This document shows, piece after piece, positions 13,338-23,849 of a stretch of DNA of 64,000 nucleotides. Source of the stretch: Apis mellifera (Eukaryota > Arthropoda > Insecta > Hymenoptera > Apidae); the NCBI RefSeq assembly GCF_003254395.2, contig NC_037638.1, forward strand, positions 13,289,086-13,353,085, written 5' to 3'. The position numbers were made by a program, and so were the translations under genes. Position 1 is the first letter of the stretch. Each line of letters starts with the position of its first letter. A model generated the notes under the pieces. That model ran no database searches. It saw only the letters and a list, made by a program, of their open reading frames with translations, and was not told where the DNA came from.

Positions 13338-13997
13338 TTAAAAATAATGATGAATCATTCCTTTAATAATGAGGAAGGTGACAAAGTTTATGTGGAATGT
13401 TTCGCTGTCAACGTTAAGATATTTAAGTTGTTCTAACATCTTCTGGAAATGGATATTTGTAAATGTGCTTGTGAATAAAACCTCATATTGAGAATCAAAA
13501 AGTTCCTCTACGAAATTTCTAAATACTTCAGAGGTCTCAATTTTGTATTCATACATGTTCATCCAATCGAATACTGGCAAAATTGTCGAAAGATCTTTAA
13601 TGAAACCTTTAATACTTCCAGTGATCTTGATCTGAGAATCAGACGAAACTATCACTTGTTCTTCTTTTAAGGATTCTTTCAATTCTTTCAAAATAGCATA
13701 AGCATCGAGACCATTATTTTCCAAATAATTCATGAGATTCTTGAATTCCGTCATATTTTCCAAATCTTCGATGTAATCCTTTATATCATCATAATATATA
13801 AAGGACATGATCCATTGAAATTCTTTGTCTCTGACTAGGTACGCTTTTGTAAGTTCTATCACATTGTCAATAGGTATGATATTTAAGAAATATTGGAATT
13901 CTTCGGCCAGTGCACCTGAGCCAAGATTTGGCACTACGTAGGCATTAAGATGACCGATTGTGAAGATTAAAGTCACAATTCCGAAAACGAATTTCAT
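13338..13997 (-). CDS. Secreted insect-allergen-related repeat (G12/Bla g 1-like) protein, single repeat
   Basis: A 219-residue protein. Residues 1-19 are a signal peptide ending LNA before Tyr-20, and the mature entry is VPNLGSGALAEEFQYFLNIIP. The middle has TEFKNLMNYLENNGLDAY, then KITGSIKGF and a TSEVFRNFVEEL helix, in the family order. The ATG sits directly after an acceptor (TATTACAG on the - strand), and the intron runs 13998-14889 (892 bases) to a GTAAGTAAT donor. It has no cysteines and ends in a hydrophobic/aromatic tail (FVTFLIIKGMIHHYF), grouping it with the two + strand genes despite its orientation. A likely AATAAA reads on the - strand at 13324-13329, only 8 bases past the stop. 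The role is presumed midgut lipid binding, by family. Confidence 0.92.
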   Translation of the reverse strand: MKFVFGIVTLIFTIGHLNAYVVPNLGSGALAEEFQYFLNIIPIDNVIELTKAYLVRDKEFQWIMSFIYYDDIKDYIEDLENMTEFKNLMNYLENNGLDAYAILKELKESLKEEQVIVSSDSQIKITGSIKGFIKDLSTILPVFDWMNMYEYKIETSEVFRNFVEELFDSQYEVLFTSTFTNIHFQKMLEQLKYLNVDSETFHINFVTFLIIKGMIHHYF

Positions 13998-14375
13998 CTG
14001 TAATATAATTGGAAAATAATTAACATTATTCGATTATTATGATCGTTATAGCAATTGCACAAATTTTCATAAATCTTACGTGAGTTCAATTAATAATTGT
14101 GACAAAAACCAATAATAGATAATTCTGTTTTATAGAAATTTTTTATCTGAAGAGTAATGAGTTATTCATAAAATAATTTCTTTATTAATGAAATATCATT
14201 TCGATAGAAATCGACGCTTAAAATTTCAGTTTAATAAAAAAAAATTTTTTTTAAATATAATTTTGTTATATTCGAATGAAAATGTTCAGATTTTTATGCT
14301 CTATTGTCATATAAATAAAAAATATTTTTAGAAATAATTGTATTCAAAACCCTAATAACAAAATAAATTTCATTA

Positions 14376-14464
14376 TAATATATAATATAATATAATATAG
14401 TATATATATATATATAATATAATATAATATAGTATATATATATATATATATATAATATAATATA

Positions 14465-14495
<31 letters not shown>

Positions 14496-14544
14496 TATAA
14501 TATAGTATATATATATATATATATATAAAATATAATATAATATA

Positions 14545-14580
<36 letters not shown>
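14376..14580. repeat. AT minisatellite inside the intron of the 13338 gene
   Basis: About five imperfect units alternate ATAATATAATATAGTA with (TA)n runs of variable length, each unit about 35-55 bases. The Tyr-Ile frames across it are artefacts. Confidence 0.85.
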
Positions 14581-14889
14581 ATTCATTACAATTTTTGGAT
14601 TAAATAAATTAAAACTTTGTTGTTGATTATATACTTTGTTAATGAAATTTAATTTTATTAATATTTACACACTATCATTTGTATCAATTTATGTTTGTTG
14701 ATTAATCGAAATGTTCTGAAGCATAATGTACATAGACTAATATAGAAATAAAAAATTTCAATTAACATCACAATAATATGAATTATTAATTAATAATTAG
14801 AGATATGAATTATGATAATTAATTATTATAATAATAAATTGATTATACGTAAATTATTATAATGATAATCTGTAGTTTATATTACTTAC

Positions 14890-14935
14890 CTTTAGACGTG
14901 AGCTTTTTTAGGTAGTAATATTGATAAAATTCTAA
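14890..14935 (-). other. Non-coding exon 1 (5' UTR) of the 13338 gene
   Basis: It begins about 30 bases after the TATA box and ends at a perfect donor (AAAG|GTAAGTAAT, boundary 14890/14889). It contains no ATG, so translation must start at the first codon of exon 2. The exact 5' end is inferred. Confidence 0.65.
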
Positions 14936-14958
14936 TATAAAATACTTCATCATTGCGT

Positions 14959-15002
14959 TTTATATACTACTATGAATCCGGCCTATTTCTTCTGATAAGA
15001 TT
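14959..15002 (-). promoter_or_regulatory. GATA box plus TATA box of the 13338 gene
   Basis: On the - strand AATCTTATC (15002-14994) is followed after 27 bases by TATATAAA (14966-14959) and then CGCAAT. The arrangement and spacing equal those of the 4867 gene. Confidence 0.72.
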
Positions 15003-18000
15003 ATTTGAATTAATCGATGAAAATCAGATACAGAAAAATCGCTCAAAATTTGATCTAATAGATAATAAATAATTCATTTCATGACAAGAAATTTTCGAAA
15101 ATGAATTGCGAAAAATATATATAATTTCATATAAAATTACATTTCATATTATCTATAATAGTTGTATCGATGCACAATTATTATATTTAAATTAAATTTA
15201 TAGTTAATATTTATACTATTCGCTATTTCATATTACATATATGTGAAACCTTATGTTTTTTATAGAGAATATTACTTATTAATTTTCGTGAAATTTTGTT
15301 ATATTCAACAAAGATAATTATATCATATAAAAATAAATGATAATTATATTTGCTTATTTAATTTTGTACATAATATGCAAAAATTATATAACATTTAAAT
15401 ATTTTTTCTTATAAATAGTGATAAAAAAATAAAATAAAATATTAAAGTCTTTTTGAATGTTCATCTTTCTTAATTTCTTTAATGTTCTTTTTTTTAATTT
15501 TTTTATCTACGAAATACTTAATTGATAAAATTTTTATTAAATAAAGTTTCTATAATGTACATATTACAGAAATATATATATATATATGTATGTATATATC
15601 TTTCTCTTATATTATATTAAAATTATATAAAAATTATAAACAGAATGAATTTTTATTTTATTAATTTTAATTTACTGAATTATTTATCTGCTAAATTATT
15701 GATATATAATCTAAATTATATATATACAACATATAAATATATATAATATAAACATAATATTAACTTTTTTAGTAAATTATATTCAATATAAATGTATAAA
15801 TTATATATTTGTATATTATACAAGTATAAGTTAACTTTATATATTATTATGTTATTTATTATAACATTGAAAAACAAAAACAATATATCATTATTGTCTT
15901 TTAAATGAAATTATAATCTTGAAAATTTATAAAATAAATTATAATTTTAATTGTGTATTATCAATTATATAATCAGCTTAAAAAATTTTATGTAAAATTT
16001 TAATAATTATTAATATAAAATTAAATTTTTATATTTATTGAATTGTTAAATTATATTACAATGAAAATTTTATTATTTTGAAATGAAACAAATCTTTTAA
16101 ATGTATTTTATATCGATAGTTGATATAAAATTGATAAATTAGCTTCGTCTTGGAATGATAAACATCAATGATGAACATATAATTTATGTGGCGTCCTCTA
16201 TGTTATATTTCATGAATCACGAAATTGTTATTATTGTGAAAATACGAAAATTTTAAATGACAAATAATGCAAATATTACAAATGAGAAGTATCAATTGTA
16301 TTAATATGTAAATTGAATATTAAATTATATTGAATTATCTGATTTTAAATTGAAATTAATAATAGAAGATATTTAATTATATATTTATTTTAAAATATTT
16401 AATACAATTTTCATTAAATTAAATTCTAATAAATTAAAAATGTTTAAAATTTTAATAAATATATTTTTTAAGTAATCTATAATAATTATCATATTTAAAT
16501 AATTAATTTTTAATATGTATCTATATAGTATGTATATGTATATTAATATGTATATTAATCTTTAATATATATATATTAATATATATTATACATATTAATA
16601 TATATATTAATCTTTAATATTAATTAATAATTATAATCTTTTGATTATAATTATAAACATAATTTAGAATTTCTAAATTTTAAAATTCATTTCATTAATG
16701 TTACTTTACATACATATATTATTGGTTAACTAATCGATAATTACCGACAAATGAAAACTCATAAATTACAGTATAAAGAAATATAAAATAGATTTGTGTA
16801 TCTGTTGATCAATGATCTATCTAATCTTCTGAAATACCGATCGCGCAAGAAATCAAAGATTTTGATATGCTCTTTATGATTTAAAATGGTGAATTTAAAA
16901 TTAAATTTAGTTTATCAACAGTTTATTGACATGTATATTTAATATTTCTGTGATATTTAGTGATATTTATATATAGAAATTTTATTGAATAAAAATTTTA
17001 TCAATTAAAAAAAATTCTGTTTTACATGTATATTTTAAATGATAATATTTATATATATATAATATTTTTAATATATGATAATATTTTAAAATATATTTTA
17101 AAAATAAGAAAACATATATATATCTAAGCAAACTCATACATCTTTTTTTTATTATTAATGAATCAACAGAAATTTTTAATTTCCAGAAATAACTTTATAT
17201 CAAATCTCGAATTTCTAAAAGTAATTTTTTAAAATATTTAAAATGAATTTAAAAAAATAAATAAATTCGAATTTCAAAAAATATTTGATTTTATTTTGAG
17301 AAGATTAATATTTTTTTTTAAATTATATATTATAAAAATACTTATTTATTTTACTATAATGAAATGATATGACTATATATAAGATTCATGTTCATAATAT
17401 ATAAAGAATATATTATAAATAAATTATTAAAATTGATTTAATATAAAAATTAAAAAAATTAAAATATAAAAAAGAAAATTTAGCACGAAAATTAATCAAA
17501 AATAGGTATTTAATTGTAGACATGAAGATATATTTGCGCTCGAGGTTTTTTCTTGGTTGAATTAACAACTCGAGTCGATTTTTTGTATGTTCAATGAATT
17601 TTTAACAGCTACTTTAAAATAATTTCACACACATATAGAATTATATTTTCTATTTTAATATTTGATGTATCTTTACATATAAAAAAAGAAAATTTATTGA
17701 ATATTAAACTTTATATTGTTGTTTTGTGTGATATTTTATAAAGCAATCGTCAAGATGCATTCTTGGTTTGTTAGGGAAAATCACAAATGTTGTTTCATTT
17801 TTCTTATTTCGTTAAAAGCAAATTTCTTACATTCCTTCTTAATTTCTGTCTAACATGCTCTCACATTCATTGCCTGTTATTTTTATTTTTGCTTTCTGTT
17901 ATTTCATGTCTATTTTCATTATTGATTTTCTTCTTTCTATTATCAATTTTTTTATGAATAAAAATAATTTCGTTCATTCATCAAATTCAATAATAAAAAA

Positions 18001-20640
18001 TCAAATTCATCTCATTTGAACTAATTTCATTGCTACATTCTATGGTTACAAAACTCAAAATTTTTGAAAATAATATTTCTATTGCTACGACTATCTATCG
18101 GATTTATGTCGAAATGCAGTCCGATTCACGATCATGATCTAATTTGAAATAAGAAAATCTAATAATCTCTTTAATATATTATTATATATAAACAATTAAT
18201 ATATTATTCTACATTTCATAAAATTACGTAAGAAGTTTATTCATAAAGCAATATTCTAAAAAACTATAAATAACAAAAATAATATAAAAAACTATAAATA
18301 AATATTGTCACCGTTCGAATTGCCATATCAATCTAGTGTCTGAGATTCATTAATCGACAGATATAATATAAACAAACAGATATAATATAATTTTACCTAA
18401 ATTACTAAAAGAATTTTGCAAGACTTAAATATTATAGATATGTAGTTCTCGAAATTAATATTAATTTTTAAAGAATCCCTTTAATATCTTTTTAATATGT
18501 ATTATTTTTTCTTTTCAAAAATTATGTTTTAGAAAACGATACTATTATTAGATTATTAGAGCTCAATTATTAGATATCAACAAGAAAAAAATTATGCACG
18601 AGATTTGTAAAATATAAAAAATATAACAAGCAATTAATTAATTATTTTGAAAGATGAATAGAATATAAAAGTCTGAACATAAAATTTTTAATATTAATTT
18701 AAATTAAAAAGCAAAGGTTATAAAATCTTTAAAATATCAAAAAATATAAATAAATTAGAAAAATTAAAGAAAAAAATATGAAAATATAAATATTAAATTG
18801 GAAGTATTTAAAACAGAAGAAAAGAATTCAACACAAAATCTTAAAAAAGGATTTATCGTAAAATGTAAAATCTAACTATTCGAAACATAAATATTAGATA
18901 TAAAAAATAACATTAAAAAATGAATTAAGATTTAAATAAATCTGCGGAGCTAGAATATTAGAAAGAAGTTTAAGACATATTAAATTAAAAGAAACTAAGA
19001 AGAAATATTAAAGGAAAATTTATTATGAAATTAGAATTACACACAGATTATGTTTATACAAAAAATCATTAATTACAATATATATGTACATGATAAAATT
19101 CAATGATAAATTATACATAATTTCTTATTGCATTATTCAATAATATAAAGTTTATCATTATTTCAATTTAGTTTAATTCTAAATATAAAATCTATAATTA
19201 ATACGCATTAGCATATTCATATTAAAGATTATTTCATATTAAAAATTATATATCGTCTTATTTAAAACAAAGGAAGAAAAATGAAGTTTCTAATATACTA
19301 TTAAAAAACTTAACAAAAAATGTATAATAATGTTGTATGAAAGTTTTTTTTGAGATTGTATATTTCTTAGAAACATTTCGGCGTGGCTAAAGTTTGAATA
19401 TGATCTTTGGACTTCAGATAATATTTTCTAGCCGTGTCAATTTTAAATTATAAATATTCTTTTGGAAAAAATTTATAATAAATATTTGCAGATTAGTTTT
19501 CCTGAGAACAATATTTATGGCATTCCTTTTCAATTCAAAAAATTTTTCTTAGTTAGAGAGATCATACAATCAATATAAAAATTTGCAATATTATTGGCCG
19601 TTTATATATCGCGAAAAATCCTTTGAGATGAAATAATTCAAAAAGTACAAAGGTTCTTCGAATAAAGAGAACGATGAAGTTTATCATAAAAATATAAAAA
19701 AATAAATAATTTTTTTGGAGAAAATAGTTAAAAAGATTTTAAAAAAAAGTATAAAAAATATAGTGAATATATAAAATTATTATTATTTTTTTAAATTAAA
19801 AAGCGTATTTTTGCAGAATATCTTGGTATTAAATTTAATTCAAATATTTATCTTATGATTTATTAAAGATTTATTAAATATATGATTTATGTATTCCACA
19901 ATATATTGTAATGTTTCACAATCCAACAATTCAATTTTGATCTAATTTGAATTTAAAAAAAGTTGAAAAAATGATCTCAAAATTCTTAAAAACAGCAATG
20001 AAAATTTTTCAAAGAATGAAATAAAATACTAATTACTAAATTTCATTATGGACAGAAAATTTCAAATCGAAATCTGCTTGTAAAAAATATAAGAATTATT
20101 AAAATTAATATAAAATCTAATCCTAAAATGTAAAAGATTTAACAAAAAAAAAAAAAAAGAATATAAAAAAAATTTCTAGCAAAATTGGATTAATCAAATG
20201 AAATCGAATTACTTTTTTCTACAAGATAAATGACCACCAAACATGATAACTTTAAATAATTCAAATAAATAAATTATTCATTTTATGAAAAAATATTTCA
20301 TTCAAAAAATATAGTGTATAATATTATATTACTAATTTTTTTGTAAATGAACATATATATTAAAAATTAAGATTTTTTTAAATAAAATCATGTATTTTTT
20401 AAATCTTTTAAATTAATCAATTTTACCATAAAATAATATTTTGAAATATAATAAGAATAAGAAAAACATAATTATCAAAATTAGCGTTTTCCTTAAAGTT
20501 CACAACTAAAGTTCACAGACGAAATCTATTATTCAGATTTATTTCAATTAAATTAGTAATTTTTTATTTGATTTCCTTCATTCCTTAAATAACTTAAAAT
20601 CGATTTAAATTGCGTGGATTTCTTGAATGTTGATCGATTT
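15003..20640. other. AT desert, no gene supported
   Basis: Low-complexity A/T sequence with (TA)n tracts (15570-15598 and 16500-16620, the latter with repeated ATTAATCTTTAATAT blocks). No frame with family similarity and no recognisable RNA gene was found. Confidence 0.55.
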
Positions 20641-21000
20641 TATCTTTGGAAGAAAGGTAGTTCGTTAACAGAAATTTCGCCGATTAAATGAGAAAGCAAA
20701 CGGGTACCGTGTGCGGCAAATAGCTTCGAGTGGCAACGGCAGCGATTTGATAAATAAAAGAGGACCATGTTGGAGCACGTGGCGCTAACTTTTAAAAGGA
20801 AAGCAAAGGGGCGTCTTAACCGAGGAATCTTCCCTGTTACTACCGGGGTTGAGTCCCTATCATTTCGTTCTTCTTACGTAATAACCAAGAGAAGTACGAA
20901 CAAGAGGGAGAAACAAGCCGGTGCACGTCGCTTCTCTAATTAAAATTGTTACAATTTAATAAGCCTCGAAACTCGCCATTGGCTCGTCGGAATGAAAAAT
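20640..21000. other. GC-richer island, candidate conserved non-coding or exonic element
   Basis: Base composition changes abruptly from about 15-20% GC to roughly half GC, with several CpGs (for example TACCGGGGTTGAGTCCC near 20840). All frames are broken, so it is not a long coding exon. It could be a regulatory element or non-coding RNA exon. Confidence 0.4.
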
Positions 21001-21895
21001 TATAAGAAGACTGAGACAGTGTAAAAGAGAGATGATAAAAAAATATTTAGATGTATGAAATTTGAGAACCGAAAAATTGATCAAGAAAAAAAATATTGAA
21101 AGAAAAGTATAGAAGAAATAAAAATGTAAAAAATGTTATTAATGAATATGATAAAAGAAACAAAAATGAAGAAGATATTTTTTAAGAAAAAAACAAGAAG
21201 ATGAAAGATAATTACAGATTACATATTAATCTGTAATTAATTACAGATACAATAACATTAATTACATATTACAGATGGACATAATAGAAAAGATAAAAAT
21301 AAAAATAAAAATAATTTTAAAAAAGGAAAAAGATATGAAATATTGTAGATATGACAAAAGAAACAAAGGAAAAATAATTTCGAAGAAAAGAAAAGAAAGG
21401 AATGAAGGAAAAAATATTATCAAATAAATATAATAGTCATGAAAAAAATAAGAAGATAAAAGAAGAGAATAAAGGATGTTACAGATGGAAACGAAATTTT
21501 GAAGAGAAAAAAGAAAATGTTGTGAATATAATATATATATAAAATACAAAGAATAAAGATCAAAATAATTTTAAATTTTTTCCTTAAAAAAGGAATGGTA
21601 AAAAAAAAATAAAGATAAAGATAGTTCTGGAAAAGAAAAGAAGAAAAGATGATGTCTGTGATTTATGATAAAATAGAAAAGGATAATATGAGTTGACAAA
21701 GATAAATATATAACTTTGGACAAAGACAAATAAGATAAAAAATATTTTGAATAGAATATAGAAAAGATGAAGATAATTTTAAAGAATAAAAAATATAAAG
21801 AGTGTTATAAATACAAATGATTCAAAAAAAGAAAAAAGAAAAGATAAAGATACTGAAAATATGAAAAAAAAATGAAATTGTAACATTTTACAAGA
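21000..21895. other. Long purine-rich (A+G on +) strand-asymmetric tract
   Basis: For about 900 bases the + strand is strongly A/G with few C, in degenerate words such as AAAGATAAAGA and GAAAAGAAAAGAAAG. A perfect 10-bp inverted repeat with a 5-base loop (TTACAGATTA / TAATCTGTAA, 21212-21236) sits inside. The 95-codon - strand frame across it is a Phe/Ile/Leu artefact. Confidence 0.6.
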
Positions 21896-22101
21896 CAAAA
21901 TTTAATTCATTCTAGATTAAATAAATTTGAATATATATATATATAATATACTATTTTAATTTTATAAATTGACAATTTTATCTTAAAGTTAAAATTAAGG
22001 AGATAAGTAAATATAATAATTAAACAATATAACAATTTTGAGATTTAATATTTAAACGATTAGAGATTTTTTATAATTTTATAACAAACTTAAATTAAAA
22101 A

Positions 22102-22107
22102 TTTATT
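22102..22107 (-). terminator. Polyadenylation signal of the 22136 gene
   Basis: It reads AATAAA on the - strand, 28 bases past the TGA stop. Confidence 0.45.
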
Positions 22108-22135
22108 ATTATCGTATAACAAATTTAGAATAGAT

Positions 22136-23389
22136 TCAAGGTCTAGGGAGATGAATGCCAATAATATTCTCAATCAAATCTCTAAGTGGTTCGAGATTTA
22201 ATCCAGCTTCGATACATTTTTGTCTCATTTCCAAAAAGATAGGCGAACTGTAAACGGTTTTGACGATGTGTTGGAAATCGTCCGAGCGAAGTTTTTCTAT
22301 GAAGGTTTTGAAGACAGCTGAAGTCTTCATTTTCTCCTCGTACAGAGCTCTGAATTTGTCCAATGGAAGAGCAGCCTTCACAGCATCAACCAAAGCCTTA
22401 ACTCCACCAAGATTGGAATATGTACTCATGGATAAATATTTGATATTAACTTTAGGCGGCACGTAGTCCTCCATACCGAATAAATGATGAATTTTGTTGA
22501 TTAGTTTGGTCATGTTCAGACCAGAATTTTCCAAGAATTTTACCAAATCTTGATATTCAGGCATAGCTTCAACGGTGCGAACCAAGTCATGGAATTCATC
22601 GCTGTACATATATTTAAGAGCTTTCTGTACTTCATCATCTTCCAAATAGGATGTGATAATATTTAAAATCTTATCCTTATCAATTAAATTCATGAAATCT
22701 TGAAGATCTTTGGACAATTCTTGAGAGGCGAAAGTTTCCATGGTTTCGATTACTGGAAATTCAACTCCAAGAACGGTGTAAATAATGTCTTCGATCAAGA
22801 CGAAGTCAATGCCCTTCTTGATTATCAATGCACGGAAATTCAAATAACGTTGATTTACGTAGAGAGCATCGGCAAATTCTTGGTTACCTTTAGATTTCAA
22901 TTCGGCTACGAAGCCACGGAAAGCCTCGGAGGTCCTCATCTTGTACACATAACCATGTATGAATTTATCATAGGAGATAAGTGCCTTGACGTCATCGAAC
23001 AAACCTTTCACTCCACCGGTGATTTTTTCATAATTGTATTGGTGAATGGCTGGAATTCCGATTACCTTGTTTAATTTATTCAATTCGTCGTAAATGAAAA
23101 CACCGTTGTTTTGCAGGTAATTCGCGAATCTACGGAATTCGGGCATAGCCTCGACATCAACAATCATATCCTTGAATTCAGTTGTTGAGAAATATTTGAG
23201 AAAATCTTGGAATTCGGCATCATCCGCGGCGTATTTCAAAACGGTACTTATCACATCTTCCATGGGGATCATGTCCAAGAAATATTGAATATCTTCATGT
23301 AGTGGTCCCTTACCAAAATCCGGAAGGAAATGACAGTTAACCGTTGCAAACGCAACGAACGTCGTAAATAATACCGCTTGGAGTTTCAT
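22136..23389 (-). CDS. Secreted double-repeat insect-allergen-related (Bla g 1-like) protein
   Basis: A 417-residue protein in one exon. Residues 1-19 are a signal peptide (ending Val-Asn-Cys). Two family repeats follow: repeat 1 about 20-214 (GPLHEDIQYFLDMIPM, AMPEFRRFANYLQNNG, KITGGVKGL, VLGVEFP) and repeat 2 about 222-415 (SKDLQDFMNLIDKD, AMPEYQDLVKFLENSG, NLGGVKALVDAVKAALPLDK, IIGIHLP). In Bla g 1 paired repeats form one lipid-filled helical shell, so this gene may be the cluster's structural equivalent of the allergen duplex (established for the family; inferred here). The ATG abuts an acceptor (TGTTTTAG). Exon 1 carries an in-frame upstream ATG (23754-23752, then ATC AAG), so the protein may be three residues longer. 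The intron is 23390-23745, 356 bases. Confidence 0.94.
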   Translation of the reverse strand: MKLQAVLFTTFVAFATVNCHFLPDFGKGPLHEDIQYFLDMIPMEDVISTVLKYAADDAEFQDFLKYFSTTEFKDMIVDVEAMPEFRRFANYLQNNGVFIYDELNKLNKVIGIPAIHQYNYEKITGGVKGLFDDVKALISYDKFIHGYVYKMRTSEAFRGFVAELKSKGNQEFADALYVNQRYLNFRALIIKKGIDFVLIEDIIYTVLGVEFPVIETMETFASQELSKDLQDFMNLIDKDKILNIITSYLEDDEVQKALKYMYSDEFHDLVRTVEAMPEYQDLVKFLENSGLNMTKLINKIHHLFGMEDYVPPKVNIKYLSMSTYSNLGGVKALVDAVKAALPLDKFRALYEEKMKTSAVFKTFIEKLRSDDFQHIVKTVYSSPIFLEMRQKCIEAGLNLEPLRDLIENIIGIHLPRP

Positions 23390-23745
23390 CTAAAACAGAT
23401 AATAAAATCGATTTAATGATAAACAAGAAAATATAACTATTTTCGGTATTAGAAATATGGGGAGGAGAGAAAAGGAAGAGGGAACGATGTCAACGTGTTT
23501 AACGAGAACCGATTAATTGATCGCATCAAAATTCATTTTATTTCAAACAATCTCGAACGAATTTTAGAGAAATTTTCAATGCATTGAAATTAAATTCATT
23601 GATCGAAATTCGAAATTAAAATTATTTGGAAAACGAAATTAAAATTACTTGGATGATAAATATAAAACGAATTAAAGGATAAATTATTGTGTAAAATAAT
23701 ATTTTATTATAAAATAAAATAATATTTTATAATTCTTGAACTTAC

Positions 23746-23770
23746 CTTGATCATAAATGTAGACAATAAT
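23746..23770 (-). other. Exon 1 of the 22136 gene, with possible upstream start codon
   Basis: It ends at a strong donor (ATCAAG|GTAAGTTC, boundary 23746/23745). The last nine bases are ATG ATC AAG, in frame with the exon-2 ATG. The 5' end near 23770 is estimated from the TATA position, which leaves only about 16 bases before that ATG. Confidence 0.6.
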
Positions 23771-23792
23771 ATCCAATGAACTTTCCCACAGC

Positions 23793-23849
23793 TTTATATA
23801 TATCCCGTTCAAAAGATGTCATCGAGTCACCTGAAAGAAAGATAAGATT
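23793..23849 (-). promoter_or_regulatory. GATA box plus TATA box of the 22136 gene
   Basis: On the - strand AATCTTATC (23849-23841) precedes ATATATATAAA (23803-23793). The spacing to TATATAAA is 40 bases, longer than at the other promoters. Confidence 0.68.

Noticed and set aside
14344..14586. 80- and 69-codon - strand frames rich in Tyr and Ile
   Set aside because: They are translations of an AT minisatellite inside an intron.
21262..21549. 95-codon - strand frame
   Set aside because: Phe/Ile/Ser/Tyr-rich reading of a purine-rich tract; no start context or family similarity.
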